Shown: positions 1-7,620 of the stretch, in pieces
Layout of the letters: every line of letters begins with the position of its first letter
How positions within the stretch are numbered: the first letter of the stretch is position 1
DNA from: Gemmatimonadales bacterium UBA2960
GTDB lineage: Bacteria > Gemmatimonadota > Gemmatimonadetes > Longimicrobiales > Gaopeijiaceae
Assembly: GCA_002348465.1 (NCBI GenBank)
Contig: DEBI01000086.1
Coordinates: 971-17,267, forward strand
DNA length: 16,297 nucleotides
Direction of reading: 5' to 3'
The notes under the pieces: model-generated
What the model was told of the DNA's origin: nothing
The model's input: the letters and a program-made list of their open reading frames with translations, nothing else
The model's database searches: none
Translations under genes and position numbers: made by a program

Positions 1-406
1 TAACACCATCTGGAAATGCTCCGGGCAGCTTGTCTCCATCACTTTCGAGTTCGATCTCTAACAGGAAAAGACCCGAAAGCCTTCCGAGGAACTGGTCGAG
101 TTCCCAAGGACCAATGTACCAGCGGAGCTTCTCGATCATCCCCTGATCCGCCTTCAAGAAAAGGGCCTCAGCGATGTTATTCGGGACGACGACCTCGGTT
201 TCAAGCCGCCGTATCCCTGTTCCGGACTTCGCGGTCAAAACCGCACCCCTTTCCTCACCAATCCTGATTCGTAGAGATTGCTTTCCCGAGAGAAGATAGG
301 CCTGCTTAAGCCGCCTGCCCTCTCCGTACTTAGTCAGCAGTCCTGCTTCTGCTTGAACAAGGAAACGTCGTTCTACCTCGTATTTTCTTACCACGGAGCT
401 ACACAT
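1..406 (-). CDS. CYTH-domain protein (triphosphate tunnel metalloenzyme family), 3' end outside window
   Basis: The frame is open from an ATG at 406 to the left edge (135 codons seen, no stop), so the gene is cut at its C-terminus. CYTH proteins are beta-barrel, metal-dependent enzymes that act on triphosphates such as inorganic triphosphate or thiamine triphosphate, or act as class IV adenylate cyclases. The tunnel residues appear in order: E10 and E12 of the N-terminal ExExK-type motif (here EVERR, with R14 where K is usual), R46/R48, K60, E69/E71, K93/R95, E102/D104 (WELD) and E117/E119 (LEIE). Stand-alone family members are about 150-160 residues, so roughly 20 residues are missing. The start overlaps the methyltransferase stop by 8 bases and has AAGGA five bases upstream. 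The family is clear; the substrate is not. A simple tripolyphosphatase is the likeliest guess. Confidence 0.88.
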   Translation of the reverse strand, partial: MCSSVVRKYEVERRFLVQAEAGLLTKYGEGRRLKQAYLLSGKQSLRIRIGEERGAVLTAKSGTGIRRLETEVVVPNNIAEALFLKADQGMIEKLRWYIGPWELDQFLGRLSGLFLLEIELESDGDKLPGAFPDGV

Positions 407-1196
407 GTACGTCCTTACTTGAAGCCCTTTCTGTTTCAGCTGGTTTCTCGGCAAGGATCGCGATTCTCCTCCGCAGTGCGGGAATCAATGGCTGACATGC
501 ACGCTCGACATACCGGATTACCGGGAGGTGAGATTCTGCGTAATACGCCTTTAAGATTTCAAACCCCACAGTCCTCAAATAAGTAGTCATCGCCTCCATG
601 GACTTGTAATCCACGTGACTCTCGTCTCGCTTAAGGATCATGTTCCGATGCTTGAGGATCTCTAAGAAGTGCCCTCGATGTGGAGTCCAAACGGACAGTC
701 GCCCTCCGGGCTTTAAGATGCGATGGGCTTCGCGCACTATCCTCAGCGTGTCTTCTGGATAAACATGCTCGAACAGATCAGCTGCGATAACCAAGTCGGT
801 GCTAGCGGCTTTGAGCCCTGTATCGGCGGCGTCAGCGCAGCGGAATGCTAGGTTGGGCCGCGGATCAGCTAGAAGTCTCTCGTTACATAGTTCGATCGAT
901 TGATCGCTGAAGTCGATTCCTAGGATCTCTCCAACTGTCTCGCTCAAGGCGAAGCCAAACGTGCCCCAGCCACAACCAAGGTCGACTACTCGGTCATTCG
1001 CACCTGGAGTGTGTAGCCCTAAGACTTTACTTATGCGATATCGCTGAAATGGGCTCTCATGATCGTTAAGATGCTTGGCTGCCTGGCCTTCAAAATACGC
1101 ACTCGAATCGTAAAAGTCTTTGCCGATGCGTGATCGCTTTGGTGAGGATTGAGGCTCTATCACAGGCGCCCAAAAATGTCGCAGATTTTCATCCAC
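399..1196 (-). CDS. Class I SAM-dependent methyltransferase
   Basis: This 265-residue protein has a Rossmann-type methyltransferase core. Motif I is DLGCGWG at residues 72-78, the acidic ribose-binding residue is D95 in GIDFS, the ADLFEHV segment lies near 138-144, and the post-core LKPGGRLSVWTP follows. There are no membrane segments, so it is cytoplasmic. The family (methyltransferase 11/25 type) acts on many small molecules, lipids and sugars, and the sequence does not fix the substrate. Lying between a polyprenol-phosphate sugar synthase and a CYTH gene in a glycan cluster, it may methylate a sugar or a lipid carrier; that is an inference. The start is GTG at 1196, with GGAG six bases upstream. 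No other in-frame ATG exists before the core, so the 37-base overlap with the upstream gene looks real. Confidence 0.85.
   Translation of the reverse strand: MDENLRHFWAPVIEPQSSPKRSRIGKDFYDSSAYFEGQAAKHLNDHESPFQRYRISKVLGLHTPGANDRVVDLGCGWGTFGFALSETVGEILGIDFSDQSIELCNERLLADPRPNLAFRCADAADTGLKAASTDLVIAADLFEHVYPEDTLRIVREAHRILKPGGRLSVWTPHRGHFLEILKHRNMILKRDESHVDYKSMEAMTTYLRTVGFEILKAYYAESHLPVIRYVERACQPLIPALRRRIAILAEKPAETERASSKDVHV
412..416 (-). promoter_or_regulatory. Ribosome binding site of the CYTH gene
   Basis: AAGGA on the minus strand lies five bases before the ATG at 406, inside the end of the methyltransferase gene. It supports the ATG over the in-frame GTG at 394. Confidence 0.55.
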
Positions 1197-1891
1197 CAGA
1201 CTCTCCAGACCGCCTCTCGTACGATTGCTTTCGACATTTTCGACTCTCCTGTGTCTCGCTCTGTAAACAAGATTGGAGACTCAACGAGTCGGAAACCCGC
1301 CCGATAGGCCCGGAACTTGAGTTCGATCTGGAAGGCATAGCCGTTGGAACGAACTCTATCGAGCCCTACCGACTCCAGCACCTCACGGGTCCACCCGTTG
1401 AAACCCCCAGTCCCATCCCTGACAGGCATCCCCGTTATGACGCGTGCATAGCGACTGCCGAAATAGCTAATCAGGAGCCTTGTCATCGGCCAATTGGACA
1501 CAGTTACTCGCCCGTCCACGTAGCGTGATCCTATAACCACGTCTGCTTGTGAAAATTTCTCGATTAATTCTGGAAGAGCGTGCGGGGGGTGGGAAAAATC
1601 CGCGTCCATCTCGAAGACGATGTCGAATCCGTTCTCTAGCGCATAGCCAAACCCTGCCAGGTATGCGCGGCCCAGACCTTCCTTGCCCAATCGGTGCAAT
1701 ACGCTGATCCTCGGGTCTTGAGCAGCCATCTGGTCGGCAATCTGCCCAGTACCGTCTGGAGATGCGTCATCAACAACGAGGACTTGGATCCGAACATCTT
1801 GCTCAAGAACAGCAGGCACGATGCGCGGGAGATTGTCCGCTTCGTTATATGTAGGGATGATGACGAGGATACGCTCACTATCCGTGGTCAT
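1160..1891 (-). CDS. DPM1-type polyprenol-phosphate sugar synthase (GT2 family)
   Basis: Proteins of this type move mannose or glucose from a nucleotide sugar to polyprenyl phosphate on the inner face of the membrane, giving a lipid-linked donor for GT-C enzymes. With the ATG at 1891 the protein has 243 residues and starts directly with the GT-A fold (VIIPTYNE at 10-17). VDDASPDGT follows at 40-48, GLGRAYLAGF at 72-81, the metal-binding EMDADFSHPP with D96 and D98, and a GSRY segment. These are hallmarks of DPM1-like enzymes. There is no clear C-terminal membrane helix pair, unlike the GT2 protein encoded at 7620-8558. The GTG at 1915 gives a longer frame, but GGAGG just before 1891 favours the shorter form. 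The gene overlaps the upstream flippase-like gene by 14 bases and the downstream methyltransferase by 37. The sugar is unknown. Confidence 0.9.
   Translation of the reverse strand: MTTDSERILVIIPTYNEADNLPRIVPAVLEQDVRIQVLVVDDASPDGTGQIADQMAAQDPRISVLHRLGKEGLGRAYLAGFGYALENGFDIVFEMDADFSHPPHALPELIEKFSQADVVIGSRYVDGRVTVSNWPMTRLLISYFGSRYARVITGMPVRDGTGGFNGWTREVLESVGLDRVRSNGYAFQIELKFRAYRAGFRLVESPILFTERDTGESKMSKAIVREAVWRVWWMKICDIFGRL
1203..1206 (-). promoter_or_regulatory. Ribosome binding site deciding a GTG start
   Basis: GGAG (within GGAGAG) on the minus strand lies six bases before the GTG at 1196. It supports this non-ATG start for the methyltransferase, which places the start inside the upstream glycosyltransferase gene. 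Confidence 0.5.
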
Positions 1892-2822
1892 GTGTCCTCC
1901 CATCGTTGTTGACACGTCGGACCCAAAACGTGGCTGCTGGGATCACCTCTACGCTAGTGATCCACAGGCGCGCTGCAGCCGCCAACCCAGTAGCCGAAGC
2001 AACTCCAATTGAGCTTGAAAGCAGAGCGATCAAGAAGCCCTCTCGCACTCCCAGTCCAGCCGGGGCGAATATCGCGAGATAACCGAGGACGTACGCGGCC
2101 GCGAAAGCTGAGGCGCTTGAAAGCAGGCCAATGTCGAAGCCAAGACCGCGTGAGAACGCCCAGAACGCCCCAGTATACATACACCAGCTCCCGAAACTCA
2201 GTATTATCCAGCGTGCCCCATCCCGATTGGATAAGCCCTCTGGTGCTTCAGTCCGAGCAAATCGAAACCAGATGCGACAGACTGCATTAAACACAACTGG
2301 TGATAACCCGAGGAGAGTAGCAGTTAGAAGTGCAGTGGGAACGATCCATAGCGAAATATTGTCCGTGGCAAGCGATGGGATAGACACAACCCCGATCAAC
2401 ATCGCTCCGATGAGCCCTGCCCCCTGCCCTAACACTGCCGCGGCCGTGGCACCGGTCGCCGATACCCCACGCTCGCGCGCCAGTGCACCAAGGGCCGCGA
2501 TTTGCCAGACTTTTCCGGGCACGTAACGGCCTAGGTTTCCTATCATGAAGGCTGCTACCGCCTCTCCCCATTTTAGGCCGCCGCCGCCAATATCTCGGAC
2601 GATCAAAGCCCAGATCACCGCGGTAGAAAAGAATCCACCGAGCAAGATTAGGCACGAGGCACCCAGCCAACCGGCATGGATATCGAAGATACCCTTATCA
2701 ATTCTGCCCAACTCTTCGATGGAGAGTCCGGCTTGGCTTACGATGAACCAGGTCACGGCAATGCTTAATAAGACCTTCCCTAGGACGCTTAGTGTATACG
2801 GAAGCGTGGCGCGCGGACTCAA
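1878..2822 (-). CDS. Flippase-like integral membrane protein (LPG-synthase TM / AglD family)
   Basis: This 314-residue hydrophobic protein has about eight predicted membrane helices by eye. The segment GNLGRYVPGKVWQ at residues 95-107 and the following helix-rich region match the lysylphosphatidylglycerol synthase transmembrane family (also called UPF0104 or AglD-like). Members are often found with GT2 and GT-C glycosyltransferases and are thought to move lipids or lipid-linked sugars across the membrane; the function is proven for few. There is no C-terminal aminoacyl-transferase domain as in MprF, so lysyl transfer is unlikely. The start is a TTG at 2822 that overlaps the upstream YfhO-family stop (TTGA), with GAGG five bases upstream; no ATG or GTG lies near the N-terminus. 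Translational coupling to its neighbours is likely. Confidence 0.8.
   Translation of the reverse strand: MSPRATLPYTLSVLGKVLLSIAVTWFIVSQAGLSIEELGRIDKGIFDIHAGWLGASCLILLGGFFSTAVIWALIVRDIGGGGLKWGEAVAAFMIGNLGRYVPGKVWQIAALGALARERGVSATGATAAAVLGQGAGLIGAMLIGVVSIPSLATDNISLWIVPTALLTATLLGLSPVVFNAVCRIWFRFARTEAPEGLSNRDGARWIILSFGSWCMYTGAFWAFSRGLGFDIGLLSSASAFAAAYVLGYLAIFAPAGLGVREGFLIALLSSSIGVASATGLAAAARLWITSVEVIPAATFWVRRVNNDGRTHDHG
1896..1900 (-). promoter_or_regulatory. Strong ribosome binding site of the DPM1-type gene
   Basis: GGAGG on the minus strand lies four bases before the ATG at 1891. It decides the start: the upstream in-frame GTG (1915) and ATG (1903) have nothing comparable, and the ATG at 1903 sits just in front of the site itself. 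Confidence 0.6.
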
Positions 2823-5323
2823 GATGACCTCATACCTTCGGATCTTATCTCGGGGTCACCGACACCACTTCCCCCGTTCCTGCCCAGAGTCCGGGCCAAC
2901 CCGATGCCACCACATCCAAGAAGTATGAGGATCGCTCCAACACTGAGTTTCTTAGTCCAGCTGAGAGAGGATGACTCGTACCACATCCTGACCGTGCTCC
3001 GTCCTTCGGGCACGCGTATAGCCCTGAGAGTGTGATTAGCGCGCAGGACGTCGACGTGCTCGTCGTCAACAGTAGCCCTCCACGCTGGAAACCAGTTGTC
3101 AGAGATCACGAGAAATGCCGCCCGGTCTGACATGACCGAAAGCTCAAGTTGATCTGGCTGCCTTAAGGACCACTCGACGGACCCGGTTGGGACCCCGCCG
3201 TCTAGGCTCCCGCCAGGATTGGCCTCGAGCACCACCTCAATCTCCGGATCGTGCTCAGCACTCATAATATACGGAACCGCTTCTGTATCTGATTTTACTA
3301 CGGCCGAGCCAACAAGGCGTGCCCGGGGTAAGCCAATATCGGAGAAAAGAGTTTGAAACACCCTGCCATCAGCTAACTGCGTTTGCGAGACGATCGGACC
3401 CTCCGGCGCCGCACCCCGTTCAAGGTCGGGCCAGAGAATATACTTGACGTTAAGGATGCGTCTCACGTTTGGATTACCAAGATTCATAGCCCTACCCGAC
3501 CCTTCCATACCGATAAGCTCTCTATAGCGTGAGAGATCATTTGGGTGGTGGCCGGCCGCCAGCTCAATTCCATGCATGGCCGCGCTCACATCCTGATCAT
3601 TACGGGCGAGTGACCATAGCCGGTAGGGCTCCCCGTCAGTTTCACGCTCCAAGAGCGTGCGGATGTTAGCATCAGCCCTAGACCACTCGTAAAAATCCAT
3701 GGTTTGAACGAATGGCTGGTCGACTCTAAATGCATCGACCCCCGCTAATGCTACGATGAGCCCAACTCCGGCAGCTAGAGAAATCCTCTGATTGCGCAGC
3801 CCCCATACGATGACTGTAAGAGCAGCGCTTAGTAGCATCACTATCGCACAGCCCCTTACAACATTCGGCAAGTGGCTCCCCAAGACCTGACGCTGTCGTT
3901 CACCAATATCTGGATATACCAGGGTTGTCCACATTTCGGTGAAAATCCCGGTCACAAGCAAGAAGCCTAGTACGGCAATTGCCGCGGTTGATACAGCAAG
4001 CAGCTTCTCAATCCGTTTTAGTTCAGCGGCGTTACCCGATGAGACTACGGTTATGAGCCGATCGAGTCCGAGCGCGCTCAGGGTAATTACAGCGAAACCA
4101 AACAGGAAAGAAGCCATACCCGGTGCCCGGAAGAGGCTGATTCCGGGGACGAATTGATAGAACAAGCCCCAAATCGGAGTGTTAGCTCCCAAGGAGAAAA
4201 GAACGGCGAGTCCGCCTAAGCCCGTCAAGAAAAACCTAAGCTGTCGACGAGGTCCGCCCATGAACGAGACAGCCGCGAGCAAAAGTACAATCAATCCGGC
4301 GTACTCGTGATTGTCTTTGAATCCGTTGCGTCCCCAGTAAGTGCCGGTAGCCCACGGGATGCCACCACCTGCAAGATTACCGGCAAACTCTGGCACTACG
4401 AGAGACGCGACCTCTTCGGGGTTCATAGAAAAAGAACTCGACCAATCCCGTCCAACCTGACCGGTTGCAGCGGATGTCATCTGGGTTCGGCGTGAGTATT
4501 CGGTTACATACTGTGCGGCGGGCAGAAGTTGCCACGCGGCTCCAGCGGCACCCGTGACCGATGCTGCCAGGAATAGAATTAACCGGAGCGCTCCGGCTCG
4601 AGGTCGCGAGCCAAAACCAGCTTCGTCGACACCTCTTCCAAGCTGAATCGATCGGAAGATGGCGTACATTCCGACCCCTCCGAAAAGGAAGTAGGCCATC
4701 TGGAAATGGGTCGTGTAGATAATGCTTGCTACGACAAGCCCCACTCCTGAGAAAGAAACCCAGCCCGGATCACGGAAGTGCCGTTCGGTCATCCAAAACA
4801 TTAGAGGCGCCAACGCGGTCACAAAAATCTTCCCGTCATGGCCCGGGTGGATGAATCCAACCAAGAAAGGCGCAAGCATATAGGCCACCCCACCCAGGAG
4901 ACCAGCTGCTCTCGAGCCTCCGACCGCTCGGACCCAAGAATAGAAGAAAATGCCCGCGAGGAAGATATGGAGCACCAGCTTCCACCCCAGAGCCCGGTGC
5001 GGTGGAGCCAACATCAGAAGGAGGACCGAAGGAGGATAGAGTGAGTCTCCCCCACTCAATGCCTCGATGAAAGGAGTCCCCCCGAGCAGATGTGGGGCCC
5101 AACGAGGCACTCGGCCTAGAGTGGATAGCGCCTCCGCATAGAGTGAGCGTGCGGCGTATCCGAGCGAAAGAGTGTCTCCACCGTAAAGCATCTCGTCTGT
5201 GAACACGAATGCCCTGAACAATGCGACAGTGATCACGGCGAAGATCACGTGCGGAAGCCAAGCAGCCACCGGGACTCCACTCTTGGTCTCAGGGCGGTCA
5301 ATCATCACTTCATCAACTCGCAT
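2819..5323 (-). CDS. YfhO-family membrane protein (putative GT-C glycosyltransferase)
   Basis: This large 834-residue membrane protein has many hydrophobic helices through about residue 545, an extracytoplasmic domain, and one last helix near 795-815. The first loop carries LYGGDT (D50) and a later GGDSLYPPS, which suits the acidic first-loop site of GT-C enzymes. The C-terminal part has the YfhO-like pattern NWFPAW...VDDEHVDVLRANHTLRAIRVPEG. In Firmicutes YfhO uses a polyprenyl-phosphate sugar to decorate teichoic acid outside the cell. Here the acceptor would have to be another envelope polymer or protein, which is an inference. The 5323 ATG overlaps the upstream GT4 gene by 19 bases. A second ATG at 5305 forms TGATG with the GT4 stop and is equally possible, giving 828 residues. 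Confidence 0.82.
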   Translation of the reverse strand: MRVDEVMIDRPETKSGVPVAAWLPHVIFAVITVALFRAFVFTDEMLYGGDTLSLGYAARSLYAEALSTLGRVPRWAPHLLGGTPFIEALSGGDSLYPPSVLLLMLAPPHRALGWKLVLHIFLAGIFFYSWVRAVGGSRAAGLLGGVAYMLAPFLVGFIHPGHDGKIFVTALAPLMFWMTERHFRDPGWVSFSGVGLVVASIIYTTHFQMAYFLFGGVGMYAIFRSIQLGRGVDEAGFGSRPRAGALRLILFLAASVTGAAGAAWQLLPAAQYVTEYSRRTQMTSAATGQVGRDWSSSFSMNPEEVASLVVPEFAGNLAGGGIPWATGTYWGRNGFKDNHEYAGLIVLLLAAVSFMGGPRRQLRFFLTGLGGLAVLFSLGANTPIWGLFYQFVPGISLFRAPGMASFLFGFAVITLSALGLDRLITVVSSGNAAELKRIEKLLAVSTAAIAVLGFLLVTGIFTEMWTTLVYPDIGERQRQVLGSHLPNVVRGCAIVMLLSAALTVIVWGLRNQRISLAAGVGLIVALAGVDAFRVDQPFVQTMDFYEWSRADANIRTLLERETDGEPYRLWSLARNDQDVSAAMHGIELAAGHHPNDLSRYRELIGMEGSGRAMNLGNPNVRRILNVKYILWPDLERGAAPEGPIVSQTQLADGRVFQTLFSDIGLPRARLVGSAVVKSDTEAVPYIMSAEHDPEIEVVLEANPGGSLDGGVPTGSVEWSLRQPDQLELSVMSDRAAFLVISDNWFPAWRATVDDEHVDVLRANHTLRAIRVPEGRSTVRMWYESSSLSWTKKLSVGAILILLGCGGIGLARTLGRNGGSGVGDPEIRSEGMRSS
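2828..2831 (-). promoter_or_regulatory. Ribosome binding site supporting a TTG start
   Basis: GAGG on the minus strand lies five bases before the TTG at 2822, where the start codon overlaps the stop of the preceding gene as TTGA. Confidence 0.5.
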
Positions 5324-6429
5324 CTTCTGCGTATCACCTTCTCGTACAGTTCTAGGTGATACTGTGCTAGACGATCGTTACTCCAGCTAGATAGAACGCG
5401 AGAGCGCGCCACCCTCCCCTTAGAGGACAAAGCCGGATCATCGAGCAGCTGCCCAACTACAAACGCCAGGTCCTCAGCATTACCTGGTTCAAATAGTCCT
5501 CCTACGTCATCGTCCACGATCTCCGGAAGACCTCCGACACGAGACGCCGCCACGGGCACTTCACAAGACATGCATTCGAGAGCCGCCACCGACGTCGCCT
5601 CCATAAGAGATGGAAAGACAGCTAGCTCGTAACGCGAGATTAGCATCGGCATCTCACTGTGCGCTTGTGTGCCAATGAACTGAATTCGTTCTTGGACATT
5701 GAGATTTGAGGCCAGAGATTCCAGGCTCTTCCGCTCCGGGCCATCCCCAATGATCAGCATCTCCACATCGTGTCGCTCGGCGATGATTGGTAGTGCCCTA
5801 ATTGCAAACTCAACGCCGTTCTTTCTGAATAACCGTCTCGGTACGACTAAGCGTCGCCTCGTGCCCCCCGCTTCGAGTGAGACTGCTTTCCTGGGCTTAA
5901 AAAGAGCTGTGTCTACACCGTTAGTGACCGCTCTGACTCGGCTTCTGGGCGCTAGTCGCTCTGCCGTGCTCGCAATTTCAGCACTGGCCGCAAGATTGGC
6001 GTCACTTGCTTGGACTAGTCTTCCCAGTAGAGAGCCTGTGACTGGATTTTCAGCGAGCCTTAGAAAGTGAGAGGTGTGCCATGTTGACACGAGTGGAACT
6101 CCGACGCGTGCCCTAGCTGCCAGAAGTGGAGGGATAGACTGGAATGCTTGGGCATGAAGGATATCCGCATCCCGGGCCAATGTCATTGAAGACGGAAGTG
6201 ACCCAGCCGCGTGCGCAAGCCACCCTAGGGTGTTCTTCCCAGGAAACCAAGTACGATGCACTTCCACACCATCCATGACTTCAAAACGTGGCGTGCCCGC
6301 CATCGATCGCGATGTAATGACATCCACTTGGTGGCCATGCTCAACCAGAGCGCGACATAGGTGATGCACATGGCTCTCCAGTCCGCCGATTTCAGGGGGA
6401 TAGTAGACGCAGTGCATTAGGATGTTCAT
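5305..6429 (-). CDS. GT4-family glycosyltransferase
   Basis: This 374-residue protein has the GT-B fold of retaining glycosyltransferases that use nucleotide sugars at the cytoplasmic side. The N-terminal half has YYPPEIGGLESHV (GGLE at 15-18), with H93 and H118 in the acceptor region. NGVD lies at 170-173, then the strand-rich C-terminal half with IGDGPE at 227-232 and the E-x7-E motif E277/E285 (MEATSVAALE), followed by SRVGGLPEIVDD. The length is normal for the family. The sugar and acceptor cannot be read from the sequence; the gene after wecB suggests assembly of a glycan containing amino sugars. The ATG at 6429 starts 15 bases after the wecB stop, with only a weak ribosome binding site. 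Confidence 0.9.
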   Translation of the reverse strand: MNILMHCVYYPPEIGGLESHVHHLCRALVEHGHQVDVITSRSMAGTPRFEVMDGVEVHRTWFPGKNTLGWLAHAAGSLPSSMTLARDADILHAQAFQSIPPLLAARARVGVPLVSTWHTSHFLRLAENPVTGSLLGRLVQASDANLAASAEIASTAERLAPRSRVRAVTNGVDTALFKPRKAVSLEAGGTRRRLVVPRRLFRKNGVEFAIRALPIIAERHDVEMLIIGDGPERKSLESLASNLNVQERIQFIGTQAHSEMPMLISRYELAVFPSLMEATSVAALECMSCEVPVAASRVGGLPEIVDDDVGGLFEPGNAEDLAFVVGQLLDDPALSSKGRVARSRVLSSWSNDRLAQYHLELYEKVIRRRCELMK

Positions 6430-6444
6430 AGACCCATAGCCGAT

Positions 6445-7620
6445 CTAAGGTCGAATCGGATCAACGCCGACCCAGTCTTTAGTAGAGCGGGGTGCGCCCG
6501 TCAGAAACGAATGAACTATGTCGGCGATTCGCACACCAGCCTGTCCGTCACCGTAGGGGTTCCCGCGAATCTTCAGACGGGGCCCTGAGAGCGTTTTCGT
6601 CACGGCATCAGAGATCCGGCCAATCTCAGTACCCACAAGTTGAGCTACACCTGCCTCGATGCCCTCGGGGCGCTCGGTGACGTCGCGCATCACCAATACC
6701 GGCACTCCGAAGGCAGGTGCCTCTTCTTGGATCCCACCCGAGTCTGTCAAAATCAATCTTACTCTCTGCATAACGCCGATCGTATCGACATAGTCCAAGG
6801 GATCTGTAAGCAACACGCGATCGACGGATCCAAGTGCCTGGTGAGCTGGTCCGTAAACATTAGGGTTTGGATGTACCGGAAAGATCACATGCGCAGACGG
6901 ATGCTCTTCAATCAACCTTCGTATGGCGCTAAAGACTCGATCGAGTGGCTCGCCAAACGATTCCCTTCTATGGGCCGTCACGAGGATCCCTTTGTGATCT
7001 TCTGATAAGGGCTCCAAGAACCCTCGTACGGTAGGGTTCTTAATAGGTAAGTCTTGCTCAGCGACATAGGTCAGCGCATCAACAACTGTGTTACCTGTAA
7101 CATACACCTTCTCCGCGGGGACATTCTCCGCTTGCAAGAGCCCCCCAGCACGAGCTGTGGGAGCAAAGTAGAGATCCGTGATTGCGTCGGTCAGTCTACG
7201 AAAACCCTCCTCTGGCCATGGAGAGAACTTGTCGGTGGTTCGAAGTCCAGCCTCTACATGCCCCAGCGGGACCTGCTCGAGATAGCCTGCGAGTGCCGCC
7301 GCAAACACTGTCGCGGTGTCACCCTGCACGAGCAAAAGGTTCGGGCGGTAATCTCGAATGATGTCTGCCACACCTTTCGAAGCACTAGTAACCACGTCAT
7401 AGATGGTCTGATCCTCTCTCATGATCGCTAGATCGTAATCTGGAGAAAAATCAAACGCTGCTGCGACGCTTTTCACTAGTGTAGTATGCTGCCCAGTGAA
7501 CACCGATCGTGTCTCCAGCGCCGGGTATCTCTCACGTAAGGATCCCAGAACCGGGGCCATCTTTATGACCTCGGGCCGGGTTCCCACCACCAAAAGAACG
7601 CGACTCTCGGGAAGAGTCAT
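6445..7620 (-). CDS. wecB: UDP-N-acetylglucosamine 2-epimerase (non-hydrolysing)
   Basis: The enzyme converts UDP-GlcNAc to UDP-ManNAc in the cytoplasm, feeding surface polysaccharides. The 391-residue protein has the family pattern throughout: GTRPEVIKMAP at 13-23, D101 in QGDT, E123 in GHVEAGLRT, a PEEGFRR segment (E138 region), TGNTVVDAL, H217 in TAHRRES, PVHPNPNV, and DSGGIQEEAP followed by RPEG. All residues matching the known active site (Asp95, Glu117, Glu131 and His213 in E. coli) appear to be present. The start is the ATG at 7620, which shares a base with the stop of the preceding gene (TGATG); a TTG one codon earlier is also in frame. No dehydrogenase (wecC) is nearby, so the ManNAc may be used directly or oxidised elsewhere. 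Confidence 0.95.
   Translation of the reverse strand: MTLPESRVLLVVGTRPEVIKMAPVLGSLRERYPALETRSVFTGQHTTLVKSVAAAFDFSPDYDLAIMREDQTIYDVVTSASKGVADIIRDYRPNLLLVQGDTATVFAAALAGYLEQVPLGHVEAGLRTTDKFSPWPEEGFRRLTDAITDLYFAPTARAGGLLQAENVPAEKVYVTGNTVVDALTYVAEQDLPIKNPTVRGFLEPLSEDHKGILVTAHRRESFGEPLDRVFSAIRRLIEEHPSAHVIFPVHPNPNVYGPAHQALGSVDRVLLTDPLDYVDTIGVMQRVRLILTDSGGIQEEAPAFGVPVLVMRDVTERPEGIEAGVAQLVGTEIGRISDAVTKTLSGPRLKIRGNPYGDGQAGVRIADIVHSFLTGAPRSTKDWVGVDPIRP

Noticed and set aside
1..11. Short repeat TAACACCATCT, also found at 13299-13309
   Set aside because: Eleven bases, one copy in coding and one in non-coding DNA, with no flanking similarity; chance is sufficient.
16..586. Two plus-strand open frames (16-267 and 278-586)
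   Set aside because: They lie antisense to the CYTH frame and the methyltransferase end, show no domain pattern, and are rich in Arg, Ser and Pro as expected for shadow frames.
4836..5261. Minus-strand 141-codon frame within the YfhO-family gene
   Set aside because: It lies in another frame of a clear membrane protein gene, is rich in Arg, Gly and Ser, and has no ribosome site or family match that I recognise.
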